The notes under the pieces are model-generated. The model was given only the letters and a program-made list of their open reading frames with translations, did not search any database and was not told where the DNA came from. The translations under genes were made by a program, and so were the position numbers. A stretch of 64,000 nt of DNA from Halomonas dongshanensis (lineage in GTDB: Bacteria > Pseudomonadota > Gammaproteobacteria > Pseudomonadales > Halomonadaceae). The stretch spans positions 42,940-106,939 of the forward strand of contig NZ_JAJISC010000010.1 in the NCBI RefSeq assembly GCF_024790395.1, given 5' to 3'. Each line of letters begins with the position of its first letter. Positions within the stretch are counted from its first letter, which is position 1. Positions 1-9,229 of this stretch are shown here, in pieces.

Positions 1-299
1 AGCTCGCTCAGGTGCGGCATGGCGATCTCCACGATGTCGCGACTGGCGAGGTAGTTGAAGCCGTTGGAGATGACCTGCGGCCCCAGCTGATAGGTGTTTT
101 TGGCCACTTTATCCAGGTAGCGCATCTCGGTCAGGGTCGTGACGATACGGTAGATGGACGAGGTGGTAACACCCAGGGCATCCGCGAACTCTTGAGTCGT
201 CAGCACGCGTCGGCGCTGGTCGAAGAGTTCGATAATTCGTAGCCCCCGCTGTAAGGCGGGGACCGTATAGTCGTTCTCTTTTCCGCTTAGGTACGCCAT
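1..299 (-). CDS. IclR-family transcriptional regulator (partial, cut by window edge)
   Basis: Open from an ATG at 299 to the left edge with no stop, about 99 codons seen. The translated N-terminus contains VPALQRGLRIIELF, then a winged helix-turn-helix (LTTQEFADALGVTTSSIYRI followed by VTTLTEMRYLDK) and the usual linker YQLGPQVISNGFNYLAS, which together are characteristic of IclR proteins. The ligand-binding domain lies outside the window. It starts 23 nt after the soxG stop on the same strand, so it is probably the last gene of the purU-folD-soxBDAG operon and its local regulator. The ligand cannot be read from the sequence. Confidence 0.9.
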   Translation of the reverse strand, partial: MAYLSGKENDYTVPALQRGLRIIELFDQRRRVLTTQEFADALGVTTSSIYRIVTTLTEMRYLDKVAKNTYQLGPQVISNGFNYLASRDIVEIAMPHLSE

Positions 300-322
300 A
301 TGAGCGCCTCCGTATGCGTCGA

Positions 323-1015
323 TCATCCCGCAATGGCGAGATAATCCATCAGCCCAAGACGCGCGCCGTCGAACTCGTCGATGGCATCTTCCAGCACCGA
401 CCAGAGGTAGGTAGCGGAGGCGCTATCCATCAACAGATAAAAGCAGGGGCGTGATGCGGTGCTGGCGTTGATCACGATGGCGTTGATTCGGGCAACCGAG
501 GTCTGCGCCACGCCTCCCACGGGGAAAGCTGCTGGCGAGAGGTCGACGCCGCAGAGCTTGGCCATGACCTCGGCGACGCAGTGTCCCGTCAGCGCCAGCC
601 AGCCGTGGGTATCCTGGCGGGGAAGCAAGTAGCAGCCGGGCCCTGGCCTCAACGGCTGCTCGCTATCGGCCCAGGGCGAAGGCGTCAGGCTTGGGGCACC
701 GAGCAGCAGGAACTCGCTGGCAGAGAGCTGGGCGATCAGGCTTCCCTCCGGCTGAAAAGAGGCGGTATTGGGCCGCTCGGGAAGGCAATACCCCTGTTGT
801 ATCAGCGCCTGAGCGGCGTTAGGGCCGCGCAGGCCCAAGCGCGGCAGGGCACTTGCGTCCAGCAGGGCGCAGCGGTCGAGCTGACCGCGCCTTGCGTTGG
901 CTGCGTCGGGCGTTGCGGCGGCAAGGGTATAGCCGTTGAGATGCACAACGTCGTCATCGGCTTTCAGGGTAGGCGTAAGCGGCGTTCGTTTGGCGGTGAA
1001 GATCGCGTGGGGCAT
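323..1015 (-). CDS. soxG: Sarcosine oxidase gamma-subunit-like protein (SoxG / MgdD type)
   Basis: 230 residues, about the usual length of SoxG. It belongs to the small subunit of heterotetrameric sarcosine oxidase, whose fold resembles the GcvT/aminomethyltransferase domain. Visible family features are the opening segment about a Leu-Arg-Gly-Pro-Asn repeat (LRGPNAAQALIQQ), the central stretch ending in DTHGWLALTGHCVAEVMAKL and the late LMDSASATYLWSVLEDA. It begins 3 nt after the alpha-subunit stop and is followed by the iclR gene. In the N-methylglutamate pathway the homologous subunit is MgdD; sequence alone does not separate the two. The ATG at 1015 fits the close spacing. Confidence 0.85.
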   Translation of the reverse strand: MPHAIFTAKRTPLTPTLKADDDVVHLNGYTLAAATPDAANARRGQLDRCALLDASALPRLGLRGPNAAQALIQQGYCLPERPNTASFQPEGSLIAQLSASEFLLLGAPSLTPSPWADSEQPLRPGPGCYLLPRQDTHGWLALTGHCVAEVMAKLCGVDLSPAAFPVGGVAQTSVARINAIVINASTASRPCFYLLMDSASATYLWSVLEDAIDEFDGARLGLMDYLAIAG

Positions 1016-1018
1016 GGC

Positions 1019-3967
1019 TCACAGCTCCTGACGCTGGTTGTCGGGATCGAAGAAAGGCAGTGCAACGACGTCTGCCGTCACCGTTTCTCCCCCTTCGGTA
1101 CGAATGGTGATGCGCTGACCGGGCTCGCCGCGCTCTGGGGCGGCATAGGCCAGGCCGATGATGGCGTCGAGCGTGGGCGAGTATTCGCACGAGGTGACGT
1201 TGCCGCTGATGCGTTCACCCTCCAGTACCAAGTGGCCTTCCAGTGGTTTGGCGCTGGTAGAGGGGAGGCGAAAGCCGACCAGCCGCCGCAGAGGAGGGTG
1301 GCTGTGTAGAATGTCCACCGCGCGGCGGCCGACGAAGAAAGGCTTGGTGCGGTTGACCGCCCAGCCCATGTTGATCTCGAAGGGATGACTCATGCCATCG
1401 GTGTCCTGGCCGATGATCACGTGACCTTTTTCCAGGCGCAAAAGGCGCTGCGCCTCCACGCCAAAGGGACGCAGTTCAAGATCCTTGCCCGCTTCCATCA
1501 GCGTATCCCAGAGGTATTCGCCGTAGCGCGAAGGGACGTGCAGCTCAAAGCCGAGCTCGCCGACGAAGCCGACGCGGAGCAAATAGGCGGGCGCCTCCCC
1601 GATGAAACCTTCGCGCAGCCCCAGATAAGGGAAGGCCTCGGCGGAGAGGTCGACGCCCGTGCAAACCCGTTCCAATAGCTGTCTTGCGAGCGGCCCCGCG
1701 ACATTGACGGCGGCATAGGCCGAGGTAACGTTGGCGATATCCACGTCGAGGCGCCACTGAGCGTTCCACTGCAGCATGCTCTGATAGACGCGCCCAACGC
1801 CGCTTGTGGTGGCGGTGACGTAGAAGTGATCCTCGGCAAGCCGACAGGAGACGCCATCGTCGATCACCACGCCCTGCTCGTTGGTCATGGCAGCGTAGCG
1901 CGTACGTCCAATGGGCTGCTTGAGAAAGCCGAAGGTATAGATGCGGTTGATGAACTCGGCGGCATCCGGGCCGCGTACTTCGATACCGCCCAAGGTGGAG
2001 ACATCGATGATGCCGACCTTTTCGCGCACGTGGCGCGCCTCCTCCTGCTGGCAGCGCAGGCGCTCCAGCGTCCCCGCGCGGCTGGGGTAGTACGCCGGAC
2101 GTTGCCAATCTCCGGCGGGCATCATGTGTGCCCCAAGTTCGACGTGGCGGCGATGCATCGGCGTTTGCCGGAAAGGATCGAAGTGACGCCCGGCCAAATG
2201 CGCCAGGGTCTCGGCGGCAAACGGCGGCCTTGCCGTGGTGACGCCGGTGTCGCTGACGCTTCGTTCGGTGGCTGCGGCCACCAAGCGCGCGGTCGGCAGC
2301 GCCGAGTGACGCCCTTGAGAGGGGCCCATGCCCACGGTCGAGAAGCGTTTGACCAGCTGGACATCGCGGTAGCCGTGGCGCGTGGCATTGATGATATCGG
2401 CGATCTGCAGATCCTCGTCGAAATCGACGAACTCCTTGCCCTTGGGGTGAGCGAACATCGGCCAGGGGTAATTGACCTGCTCGAGCGCTCCCTTGGGCGC
2501 ATCGAGTACATCGACCTGATGGCCGAGGTCTCGCAGCGCCTGAGTGGCGGCGCGGGCGCCATCGTGGACGACCCGATCAAGCGCGTGGAAGCCGTTGGCC
2601 GAGCCTGCCACATAGAGACGTTTGGGGAGCCCAGAAATAGCGAATTGGGCCGTCTCATCGCAGTAGCTGAGCTTGCCTCCGGCTTGGCACAGAAGCTGAT
2701 AGGCGGGCATGTAGCCTGCGCTCATGCAGACCACGTCGCAGGCGATGTCGGTACGTGCCTCGCCGACTTCTCCGCGTCCGGCAATCGGGCGCAGCTCGAC
2801 GCCGGTCACGCGGTGATGTGCCTTGGCGTGGTGGGCCTCGAAAATGGTGTGCTCGCGATAGCGCGCGATCCCCTGAGCCTCGACGGCATCGCCTAGCTTT
2901 GTCTCGTTGGGCGCGGCGCGCATATCGACCAGCGCGGCCACCTCGACGCCCTGCTCGACGAGATCCAGGGCTGCGAGGTAGCCATCGTCGTTGCCTGTTA
3001 GCACGACGGCGCGCTGGCCGGGTTTGATGGCGTAGTGGCGCATCAAACGCTGTGCGGCGCTGGCGAGCATGATGCCGGGCAGATCGTTGTTACGGAAGAT
3101 AGCGGGCTGATCGAACGCACCCGAGGCAACGATGCACGCTTTAGCGCGCACCTTGTAAAGGCGCCTGCCCTGGATGACGGGCAGGTAGTGGTCCTTGAAC
3201 CAGCCATTGCAGGTGGCGTTACACAGCAGACGAATGTTGTCGTGCGCCTCCACTTCAGCCACAAGATCGTCAAGAAGCCGTTCTGAGGGCGCCGTGTCGG
3301 TGGCGAAGCGAGCGTAGGTGAGCGCGCCGCCAAGCTCGGGCTCTTGCTCGATGAGCAGCACGCGGGCGCCCCCATCGGCAGCCGTGAGCGCGGCCTTGAG
3401 ACCTGCAGGGCCGCTGCCAACGACGGCTACATCAGCGAACAGATAGGCCTTGTCGTGGTAGCCCGCGTCGGCATCGAGATCAAAGACGCCCAGCCCTGCT
3501 TTCTTGCGAATCAGCGGCTCCCAGTACTTCCACACTCCTTTAGGCTTGTAAAAAGCGCGGTAGTAGAACCCGACCGGCATGAACTTGGCCAAGGCGCCTA
3601 GCTTCATGTCACGGTCGGCATCGAGGCTACCGGCGTAGTTCTGGCCGTAGACGCTCAAGCCCTCGGTTAGCGGCTGTGTATCGGCCAGCACGTTGGGCTC
3701 ATCGGGCAGCTGTACCAGCGTATTGGCGTCCTGGCCTGCAAGGGTTAGCGGGCCACGCGGGCGGTGGTACTTGAACGAGCGCGACAGCAGATAACGGCCG
3801 TTGGCGATCAGCGCGCTGGCAAGGGTATCCCCCGCGTAGCCAGCATAAGGCGTGCCTTCGAATTGAAAGCGTCGTGGCGCTTGGCGATCGATCCGCCGTC
3901 CCATGGGGGCTGCAAGGCGGTCGGTGGCGGTATCATGCAAAGCGGCGGGCGGTTCATAGCGGTTCAT
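1019..3967 (-). CDS. soxA: Sarcosine oxidase alpha-subunit family protein (SoxA / N-methylglutamate dehydrogenase MgdC type)
   Basis: 982 residues, standard length for the alpha subunit. It should oxidise an N-methyl amino acid together with the beta subunit and pass the methyl group to tetrahydrofolate as methylene-THF. Order of domains: N-terminal Fer2_4-like domain (about 20-120, with FKYHRPRGPLTLAGQDAN), a dinucleotide-binding domain with VAVVGSGPAGLKAAL near residue 180, a central FAD/NAD-type domain ending in YVAGSANGFHALDRVVHDG, and a C-terminal GcvT-like domain from about residue 600 (HVREKVGIIDVSTLGGIEVRGP). It overlaps the delta-subunit stop by 4 nt. The glnT-glxBCD operon next door and the absence of betaine-demethylation genes in the window make N-methylglutamate a serious alternative substrate to sarcosine. 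Confidence 0.9.
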   Translation of the reverse strand: MNRYEPPAALHDTATDRLAAPMGRRIDRQAPRRFQFEGTPYAGYAGDTLASALIANGRYLLSRSFKYHRPRGPLTLAGQDANTLVQLPDEPNVLADTQPLTEGLSVYGQNYAGSLDADRDMKLGALAKFMPVGFYYRAFYKPKGVWKYWEPLIRKKAGLGVFDLDADAGYHDKAYLFADVAVVGSGPAGLKAALTAADGGARVLLIEQEPELGGALTYARFATDTAPSERLLDDLVAEVEAHDNIRLLCNATCNGWFKDHYLPVIQGRRLYKVRAKACIVASGAFDQPAIFRNNDLPGIMLASAAQRLMRHYAIKPGQRAVVLTGNDDGYLAALDLVEQGVEVAALVDMRAAPNETKLGDAVEAQGIARYREHTIFEAHHAKAHHRVTGVELRPIAGRGEVGEARTDIACDVVCMSAGYMPAYQLLCQAGGKLSYCDETAQFAISGLPKRLYVAGSANGFHALDRVVHDGARAATQALRDLGHQVDVLDAPKGALEQVNYPWPMFAHPKGKEFVDFDEDLQIADIINATRHGYRDVQLVKRFSTVGMGPSQGRHSALPTARLVAAATERSVSDTGVTTARPPFAAETLAHLAGRHFDPFRQTPMHRRHVELGAHMMPAGDWQRPAYYPSRAGTLERLRCQQEEARHVREKVGIIDVSTLGGIEVRGPDAAEFINRIYTFGFLKQPIGRTRYAAMTNEQGVVIDDGVSCRLAEDHFYVTATTSGVGRVYQSMLQWNAQWRLDVDIANVTSAYAAVNVAGPLARQLLERVCTGVDLSAEAFPYLGLREGFIGEAPAYLLRVGFVGELGFELHVPSRYGEYLWDTLMEAGKDLELRPFGVEAQRLLRLEKGHVIIGQDTDGMSHPFEINMGWAVNRTKPFFVGRRAVDILHSHPPLRRLVGFRLPSTSAKPLEGHLVLEGERISGNVTSCEYSPTLDAIIGLAYAAPERGEPGQRITIRTEGGETVTADVVALPFFDPDNQRQEL

Positions 3968-4260
3968 GGACGCGCCTCCGTGGCAGTGAACGTCACGCGA
4001 TGGGTAAATATTTCCTTGGGATCGAAGGTGCGCAGGACCTCATCGGTCACGGTATGGCGCTCGGCCAAGAACCAGTAGCTGCTAGCGACGTGCATCCACC
4101 ACTCGGTGACCACACCGGCGGTATTGTCGCTGTAGAAAACGTAGTCGGCCCACTCGCGGTCACTGCAGGACTCAGGCGACGGCATTTCCTTGAGTTCGCC
4201 GCCGTAGATAAATTCGCTGATATTGCGTGGCCCGTTGAGCGGGCAGTGCATGAGCTTCAT
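3964..4260 (-). CDS. soxD: Sarcosine oxidase delta-subunit-like protein with a broken zinc site
   Basis: 98 residues, usual SoxD length. It keeps the family shape: an N-terminal CPxxG segment (HCPLNGPRN), ISEFIYGGE, then EWWMHVASSYWFLAERHTVT near residues 55-75. In characterised SoxD a zinc ion is held by the two cysteines of CPxCG, a His and a Cys four residues after that His. Here the second cysteine is Asn (CPLNG) and the last ligand is Ser (H-V-A-S-S), so two of four ligands are gone. That divergence suggests a paralogue of true sarcosine oxidase, such as the MgdB subunit of N-methylglutamate dehydrogenase. It lies between the beta and alpha genes, 16 nt after the former. Confidence 0.85.
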   Translation of the reverse strand: MKLMHCPLNGPRNISEFIYGGELKEMPSPESCSDREWADYVFYSDNTAGVVTEWWMHVASSYWFLAERHTVTDEVLRTFDPKEIFTHRVTFTATEARP

Positions 4261-4276
4261 GGAAGTTGCCCTTAAT

Positions 4277-5515
4277 TCAGTGGCTGGCGGCAGTGGCGCC
4301 CATCTCGTTGATTTGGCGGAAGTGGTCGAAGCGCTCCAAACAGAAGGGCGCGATCAGCTCCGGCGTTTTGCCGGTGGCGATCAGCTCGGCCATCGTTTTG
4401 CCGCAGATCGGCGTCGCCTTGAACCCCCAGGTGCCCCAACCGGCGTCGAGATAGTAGTTTTGCACTGGGCTTGCACCCATGATCGGGCTGTAGTCCGGCG
4501 TCATATCGGTAATACCGGCCCACTGGCGCATGAGCTTGGCCTTGGCGAGAAACGGGAACATCTCGATCCCGCTGGTGATCAAGCTCTCTTTTAGATCGAG
4601 GGTCGAGCGGGTGTTGTAGAGCGGGTAGGGGTCGGAGCCGCCGCCGAAGACCACTTCCCCACGGCTGGTCTGCTGGACATAGCAGTGCAGCGCCGAGGAA
4701 CTGACCAGTGGGTCGAGAAACGGCTTCACTGGCTGGGTCACCATGGCCTGGAGCGGATAACTCACAACCGGCAGGCGAAAGCCCGCCTTGCGTGCCATCG
4801 TCGAGCTGTGCCCGGCGACGGCCTGAATGGCGCAGCCGCAGCGAATCGCGCCGCGGTTGGTCTTGACCCCAGTCAAGCGGCCATTTTCGATCACCACGTC
4901 CTCGACGCTGGTCAGCTGGTGAATCTCCACGCCGCGCTTGGCCGCCTCCTTGGCGTACCCCCAGGCCACCGCATCGTGGCGCGCGGTGGCGCCATCGCGA
5001 TGCCAAAGCCCCGCCAGCACCGGTAAGTGGCCTGGATCCAGGTTGAGCGTGGGAACCAGTTCGCGAATCTGTTGGCGGTCGATCATCTCCGTACGCCCAC
5101 CGAAGTGCTTGTTGACCTCGGCGCGCTGGCGAAAGGCGCGCACGGCCCCATCGGTGTGAGCTAGCGTCAACTGGCCACGCTCGGAGTACATGATGTTGAA
5201 ATCGAACTCATTGGAGAGCTGCTGGAACAGGCGAACGGATTCGCTATAGAACCGAACGCCCTCCGAGGTGAGGTAGTTAGAGCGAATGACGGCAGTGTTG
5301 CGTGCCGTGTTACCGCCGCCCAGGTAGGCTTTTTCGAGCACGGCCACGTCGGTAATGCCGTGGTACTTGGCCAGATAATAGGCGATGGCCAGGCCGTGGC
5401 CGCCGCCACCGATGATGACCACGTCATAGGAGGACTTAAGCGCCTTGGGGGGCGGAATGTCCACTTCGGCCGGGTAGCGCGAAGAGAGACCGTATTTGAG
5501 CAGACCAAATGGCAT
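4277..5515 (-). CDS. soxB: Sarcosine oxidase beta-subunit family FAD enzyme (SoxB / MgdA type)
   Basis: 412 residues, the normal beta-subunit length. It is the flavin subunit that removes the hydride pair from the N-methyl amino acid. The N-terminal Rossmann motif VVIIGGGGHGLAIAYYLA (about residue 30) is followed by the beta-subunit hallmark YLGGGNTARNTAVIRSNYL. A DAO-fold body follows, with ITDMTPDYSPIMGASPVQNYYLDAG shared with this family near residue 345. It starts at the ATG at 5515, 33 nt after folD, and opens the soxBDAG block. The gene order B-D-A-G is the standard one for both sox and mgd operons. Confidence 0.9.
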   Translation of the reverse strand: MPFGLLKYGLSSRYPAEVDIPPPKALKSSYDVVIIGGGGHGLAIAYYLAKYHGITDVAVLEKAYLGGGNTARNTAVIRSNYLTSEGVRFYSESVRLFQQLSNEFDFNIMYSERGQLTLAHTDGAVRAFRQRAEVNKHFGGRTEMIDRQQIRELVPTLNLDPGHLPVLAGLWHRDGATARHDAVAWGYAKEAAKRGVEIHQLTSVEDVVIENGRLTGVKTNRGAIRCGCAIQAVAGHSSTMARKAGFRLPVVSYPLQAMVTQPVKPFLDPLVSSSALHCYVQQTSRGEVVFGGGSDPYPLYNTRSTLDLKESLITSGIEMFPFLAKAKLMRQWAGITDMTPDYSPIMGASPVQNYYLDAGWGTWGFKATPICGKTMAELIATGKTPELIAPFCLERFDHFRQINEMGATAASH

Positions 5516-5548
5516 GGTAGGGCTCCCGGATCAGGTCGAAGGGTCAGA

Positions 5549-6454
5549 TCAGAAAAGGGCCAGGCTTTCAGCGCTTGCGTGCTGCAGGCGCGTGGCCTTA
5601 AGGGTGTTGTGCATGAGCAGGGCGATGGTCATCGGGCCGACGCCACCGGGCACCGGCGTAATGGCGCTGGCGATGAGCGCGACGCTGGCGAAATCGACAT
5701 CGCCGACTAGACGTGTCTTGCCGTCGTGCTGTTGGCGACGGTTGATGCCGACATCGATGACCACCGCACCGGGCTTGATCCAACGAGCGTCTACCATCTC
5801 GGGCCGACCAACGGCCACGACGACGATATCCGCCTGCCGGGCGAGGGCTTCGGGCGCAACGCTACGTGAGTGAATCACCGACACCGAGCAGTGCTCGGCG
5901 AGTAGCAGCGCCGCCATGGGTTTACCAACGATGTTGGAGCGCCCGATAACGACGGCGTGCTTGCCTGCAAGATCGCCGCACTGCTGTTTTAACAGCTGCA
6001 AGCAGCCCGTGGGCGTACAGGGGGCGAGGGCATCGCGCCCCTGGATCAGGCCGCCGACGTTCTCGACATGAAAGCCGTCGACGTCTTTGCGTGGGTCGAT
6101 CGCTTGTAGCACCGCGTGCTCGTCGATGGTGGCGGGAAGCGGCAGCTGGACCAGGATGCCGTTGATCTCAGGGTCGGCGTTGAGCTTGGCCAGCAGCGTC
6201 AGTAGCTCTGCCTGCTTTAGGGTGTCGTCGAAGCGGTACTCGAAAGAGCGAATGCCCACGGCTTCGGCTTTGCGCATTTTATTGCGCACATAGACCTGGC
6301 TGGCCGGATCTTCTCCCACCAGCACCACGGCTAGCCCTGGAGTGATGCCCTCTTGGCGTAGCGCCTGGCTTTGGCGCTCGACGTCGGCAAGTACCCGCTC
6401 GGCGCAGGCGCGGCCGTCGATCAGCGTTGCGGCGGTCGTTTCTTGGGCGCTCAT
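5549..6454 (-). CDS. folD: Bifunctional methylene-THF dehydrogenase / methenyl-THF cyclohydrolase FolD
   Basis: 301 residues, normal FolD length. It converts 5,10-methylene-THF to 10-formyl-THF in two steps. Seen motifs: [14 protein letters not shown] (catalytic lysine region near residue 60), [23 protein letters not shown], the proline-rich APCTPTGC substrate loop and the NADP loop [13 protein letters not shown], ending with [15 protein letters not shown]. The ATG overlaps the purU stop by 4 nt, and soxB follows after 33 nt, so this copy is dedicated to the C1 unit released by the oxidase-like complex. It may be a second folD in the genome besides the housekeeping one; that cannot be judged from here. 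Confidence 0.95.
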   Translation of the reverse strand: MSAQETTAATLIDGRACAERVLADVERQSQALRQEGITPGLAVVLVGEDPASQVYVRNKMRKAEAVGIRSFEYRFDDTLKQAELLTLLAKLNADPEINGILVQLPLPATIDEHAVLQAIDPRKDVDGFHVENVGGLIQGRDALAPCTPTGCLQLLKQQCGDLAGKHAVVIGRSNIVGKPMAALLLAEHCSVSVIHSRSVAPEALARQADIVVVAVGRPEMVDARWIKPGAVVIDVGINRRQQHDGKTRLVGDVDFASVALIASAITPVPGGVGPMTIALLMHNTLKATRLQHASAESLALF

Positions 6455-7317
6455 TGGAAAATCACCGTTTTGTTTTGATCCAGGAAAACGCGATGTTCCA
6501 GGTGATACTTAAGCGCCCTGGAGAGTGCGATGGTCTCGGTGTTGCGCCCCACGGCGACGAGATCTTCGGGACGATAGGTGTGATCGACGCGCTGCACTTC
6601 TTGGTCGATGATCGGTCCTTCGTCGAGATCGGAGGTGACGTAATGCGCCGTCGCGCCTATCAGCTTGACGCCGCGCTCGTGCGCCTGATGGTAGGGCTTG
6701 GCACCCTTGAAGCCGGGAAGAAAGGAGTGGTGAATATTGATGGCGCGGCCAGATAGTTGCTGGCACAGCTCGTCAGACAGTATTTGCATGTAGCGCGCCA
6801 GTACCACGAGCTCGGTTTGGGTCTCTTCGACGATCGCCATCAACGCCGCTTCTTGCTGCTTCTTGTTCTGCTTGTCCACCGGCAGGTAGACGAATCGAAT
6901 GCCCTCGCGCTCGGCCATGGGGCGCAGGTCCAGATGGTTGGAGACGACGGCGGTGATATCCATCTTCAACTCACCCTTGCCGACCCGATACAGCAAATCA
7001 CTCAGGCAGTGGTCGAACTTGCTCACCATCAGCAATACGCGCATGGGCGATTCTGAGCTGCGAATCTTCCACTCCATGTCGTATGCGTCGGCGATACCTT
7101 GGAAGTCGTTGCATAGCGTTTCGATGGCCGGTGCGCTGCCTGCATTGAAACGAAACTTGGCACGCAGGAAGAAACGTTCGAGTTCCTCGTCGTCATATTG
7201 AGAGAGTTCACTGATATAGCAGTTGTTCTCACTCAGATAAGAGCTAACGGCGGCAATGATGCCCGAGCGGGCAGGGCAGGAAACGCGAAGAATGTAGCTG
7301 TCGTCTAACGGGGTCAC
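6451..7317 (-). CDS. purU: Formyltetrahydrofolate deformylase PurU
   Basis: 288 residues. It hydrolyses 10-formyl-THF to formate and THF, recycling the folate loaded by FolD. An N-terminal ACT domain ([20 protein letters not shown]) is followed by a formyltransferase fold with the signature [20 protein letters not shown] and the later [10 protein letters not shown]. The start is GTG at 7317, chosen because a perfect AGGAGG lies just upstream; no better ATG fits. It is the first gene of the minus-strand operon and follows a sigma-54 promoter at 7453-7468. Close purU copies are known next to sarcosine and N-methylglutamate dehydrogenase operons. Confidence 0.93.
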   Translation of the reverse strand: MTPLDDSYILRVSCPARSGIIAAVSSYLSENNCYISELSQYDDEELERFFLRAKFRFNAGSAPAIETLCNDFQGIADAYDMEWKIRSSESPMRVLLMVSKFDHCLSDLLYRVGKGELKMDITAVVSNHLDLRPMAEREGIRFVYLPVDKQNKKQQEAALMAIVEETQTELVVLARYMQILSDELCQQLSGRAINIHHSFLPGFKGAKPYHQAHERGVKLIGATAHYVTSDLDEGPIIDQEVQRVDHTYRPEDLVAVGRNTETIALSRALKYHLEHRVFLDQNKTVIFQ

Positions 7318-7452
7318 CTTTTCCTCCTGGAATGCCTTGATGAGACACTGGAATTTATTTAAATCGATGTTTTATATTGGTTTTATTTTACATTAGGCAT
7401 CGATTTGAGAGTTCGTTTATTCCCCTGGGGAATTTTATCTTCCGTTTGGTCA

Positions 7453-7468
7453 AGCAAGTTGCCTGCCA
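7453..7468 (-). promoter_or_regulatory. Sigma-54 promoter for the purU-folD-soxBDAG operon
   Basis: On the minus strand the sequence reads TGGCAGG-CAAC-TTGCT, against the consensus TGGCACG-N4-TTGCW: GG and GC are correctly spaced and only the C of the -24 element differs. Transcription would start roughly 12 nt downstream, giving a leader of about 125 nt before purU. A matching promoter faces the other way at 7777-7792. Confidence 0.75.
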
Positions 7469-7596
7469 ACTGGGCGCATATCGGCTGAAAATTAAATATA
7501 AAAATTTAAATCCATAAAAAAACATGAGATTAGCGGTAAGCATTTTTTACATACTTAGTGATTCATATATAAAAACTCTTATTCACTTTTATTTAA

Positions 7597-7613
7597 TGCA
7601 CTTGTTTGGTGAT
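7597..7613. promoter_or_regulatory. NtrC-like enhancer site 1
   Basis: TGCACT-TGTTT-GGTGAT resembles the NtrC site TGCACC-N5-GGTGCA in both half-sites (nine of twelve arm positions). It lies about 130-180 bp from each of two divergent sigma-54 promoters and is exactly 30 bp, about three helical turns, from a second site. Confidence 0.6.
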
Positions 7614-7626
7614 TTTTTATTAAAGA

Positions 7627-7643
7627 TGCACGTTAAAAGTGCG
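7627..7643. promoter_or_regulatory. NtrC-like enhancer site 2
   Basis: TGCACG-TTAAA-AGTGCG keeps the TGCAC and GTGC half-sites with the right 5-nt spacer. Paired with the site at 7597-7613 on the same face of the helix, as expected for cooperative NtrC binding. The surrounding 7318-7849 intergenic stretch is strongly AT-rich and otherwise holds only the two promoters. Confidence 0.6.
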
Positions 7644-7776
7644 AGCGAGGATGTTTGTGTTGCATTCTTTAGTAGACGCAAAGGCCAATAAATTTGTAAT
7701 TAAAAAAATTAAAAATATTTAAATCATTAGTTTAGCTGTATCTCAAAGAAGGTTTTCAGCGCTCTAGAAGACAACT

Positions 7777-7792
7777 TGGCATACCAAGTGCT
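7777..7792 (+). promoter_or_regulatory. Sigma-54 promoter for glnT-glxBCD
   Basis: TGGCATA-CCAA-GTGCT matches TGGCACG-N4-TTGCW with correct GG/GC spacing. The predicted start near 7803 leaves about 47 nt to the glnT ATG. The -24 region also lies in a small palindrome (CTTGG-CATA-CCAAG). Confidence 0.7.
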
Positions 7793-7849
7793 TTTCTTTT
7801 CGAGAAATATACTTTCTTGGAAGGAATTATTGAGGGTGAGGGTAATCCT

Positions 7850-9184
7850 ATGACGCCGGAAGCCGCCGTTAAGTACTTGAATGATCACGATATACGCTAT
7901 TTGCTCGCACAGTTTGTCGACATCCACGGAGCCGCCAAAACCAAATCCGTACCGGCCAACTGCCTTATGGATGTGGTGGAAAAAGGCGCTGGGTTTGCAG
8001 GCTTTGCCGTGGCCGGGCTTGGAATGCAGCCCCACGGCCCTGACTTCATTGCGCGCGGCGATCTCGCTTCGCTGTCGCTCGTGCCTTGGCAGCCGCACTA
8101 CGCGCGCATTGCGTGCTGTGGCTACGTCAACGATGTACCTCACCCGCTGGATAGCCGAGTGGTGCTGATGCGCCAGCTCGAACGCTTGAGTGATCGTGGC
8201 TGGACGCTCAATACCGGCCTCGAGCCCGAGTTTTCGCTGTTCCGACGCGGCCCGTCCGGCGAGCTATTGCCGGTAGATGAAAGCGATACCCTGGCCAAGC
8301 CCTGCTACGACTACAAAGGGCTCTCGCGCTCGCGTGAGTTTCTAGAGCGCTTGGTCGAAGCGCTTCAGCGCGTGGACTTCGATGTCTATCAAATCGATCA
8401 CGAAGACGCTAACGGCCAGTTCGAAATCAATTACACCTACAGCGATGCCCTGACCTCGTCGGATCGCTTTACCTTCGTGCGTATGGCGGCCGGTGAAATC
8501 GCCAACGAGCTGGGTATGGTGTGCTCCTTTATGCCCAAGCCCCATGCCGCCAAGCCGGGTAACGGCATGCATTTTCACCTCTCGATTGCCGATGCCGAGG
8601 GTAACAACGTCTTCGGTGACGATAGCGACCCACAAGGGATGGGGCTTTCGTCTACGGCCTATCACTTCCTGGGCGGGCTTTTGCATCACGCCAAAGCGCT
8701 ATGTGCCTTCGCCGCGCCCACGGTCAACTCCTACAAGCGCTTGGTCGCAGGCGGCTCGGCGAGCGGCGCTACCTGGGCGCCGGTGTTCATCGCCTACGGC
8801 GACAACAACCGCTCGGCCATGGTGCGCGTACCTTATGGGCGTTTGGAGTTCCGGTTGCCGGATGCGGGCTGTAACCCCTATTTGGTACACGCGGCCTTGA
8901 TCGCGGCAGGGCTCGATGGAGTGGACCGCAAGCTCGATCCAGGTAAGGCGAAAAACGTCAATTTATACGAGCTCTCTCCCGCCCAGTGCCAGGAGAACGG
9001 CATCGGCATTCTGCCGCAGTCGCTGAAAGAGGCGCTCGATGCGCTCGAAGGTGACGGCGTATTGCGCGAGGGGCTTGGCAGCGAAATTTGCGATGAATTC
9101 ATCAAGGTAAAGCGCGAAGAGTGGGCAGATTACAGCCGCCAGGTGTGCGATTGGGAAATCCAGCGCTACGCCGAATTTTTCTAG
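7850..9184 (+). CDS. glnT: Type III-like glutamine synthetase GlnT (possible gamma-glutamylmethylamide synthetase)
   Basis: 444 residues. ATP-dependent ligase joining glutamate to ammonia or, in the GmaS branch, to methylamine. The beta-grasp domain ([17 protein letters not shown]) precedes the catalytic domain with [11 protein letters not shown], the glutamate-binding [24 protein letters not shown] and [12 protein letters not shown] followed by [14 protein letters not shown] chose the ATG at 7850 because GAGGG lies 7 nt upstream; an in-frame TTG at 7817 has no such site. It heads an operon with glxBCD and is preceded by a sigma-54 promoter. As I recall GmaS sequences, the NNR motif is followed by TH rather than SA, so the methylamine assignment is not certain. 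Confidence 0.88.
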   Translation: MTPEAAVKYLNDHDIRYLLAQFVDIHGAAKTKSVPANCLMDVVEKGAGFAGFAVAGLGMQPHGPDFIARGDLASLSLVPWQPHYARIACCGYVNDVPHPLDSRVVLMRQLERLSDRGWTLNTGLEPEFSLFRRGPSGELLPVDESDTLAKPCYDYKGLSRSREFLERLVEALQRVDFDVYQIDHEDANGQFEINYTYSDALTSSDRFTFVRMAAGEIANELGMVCSFMPKPHAAKPGNGMHFHLSIADAEGNNVFGDDSDPQGMGLSSTAYHFLGGLLHHAKALCAFAAPTVNSYKRLVAGGSASGATWAPVFIAYGDNNRSAMVRVPYGRLEFRLPDAGCNPYLVHAALIAAGLDGVDRKLDPGKAKNVNLYELSPAQCQENGIGILPQSLKEALDALEGDGVLREGLGSEICDEFIKVKREEWADYSRQVCDWEIQRYAEFF

Positions 9185-9229
9185 CGCTTAGACACGCGCG
9201 TGCGTTGATACATTCTGTGAGGTGACATC

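Noticed and set aside
1826..2896. Long open frame (about 356 codons) on the plus strand opposite soxA
   Set aside because: It is antisense to a well-conserved gene, has no homology or ribosome site, and long antisense frames are usual in GC-rich genes.
323..5515. Simple assignment to glycine-betaine catabolism via sarcosine
   Set aside because: Possible, but no betaine-demethylation or glycine-cleavage genes are present and the delta subunit lacks zinc ligands; kept as an alternative only.
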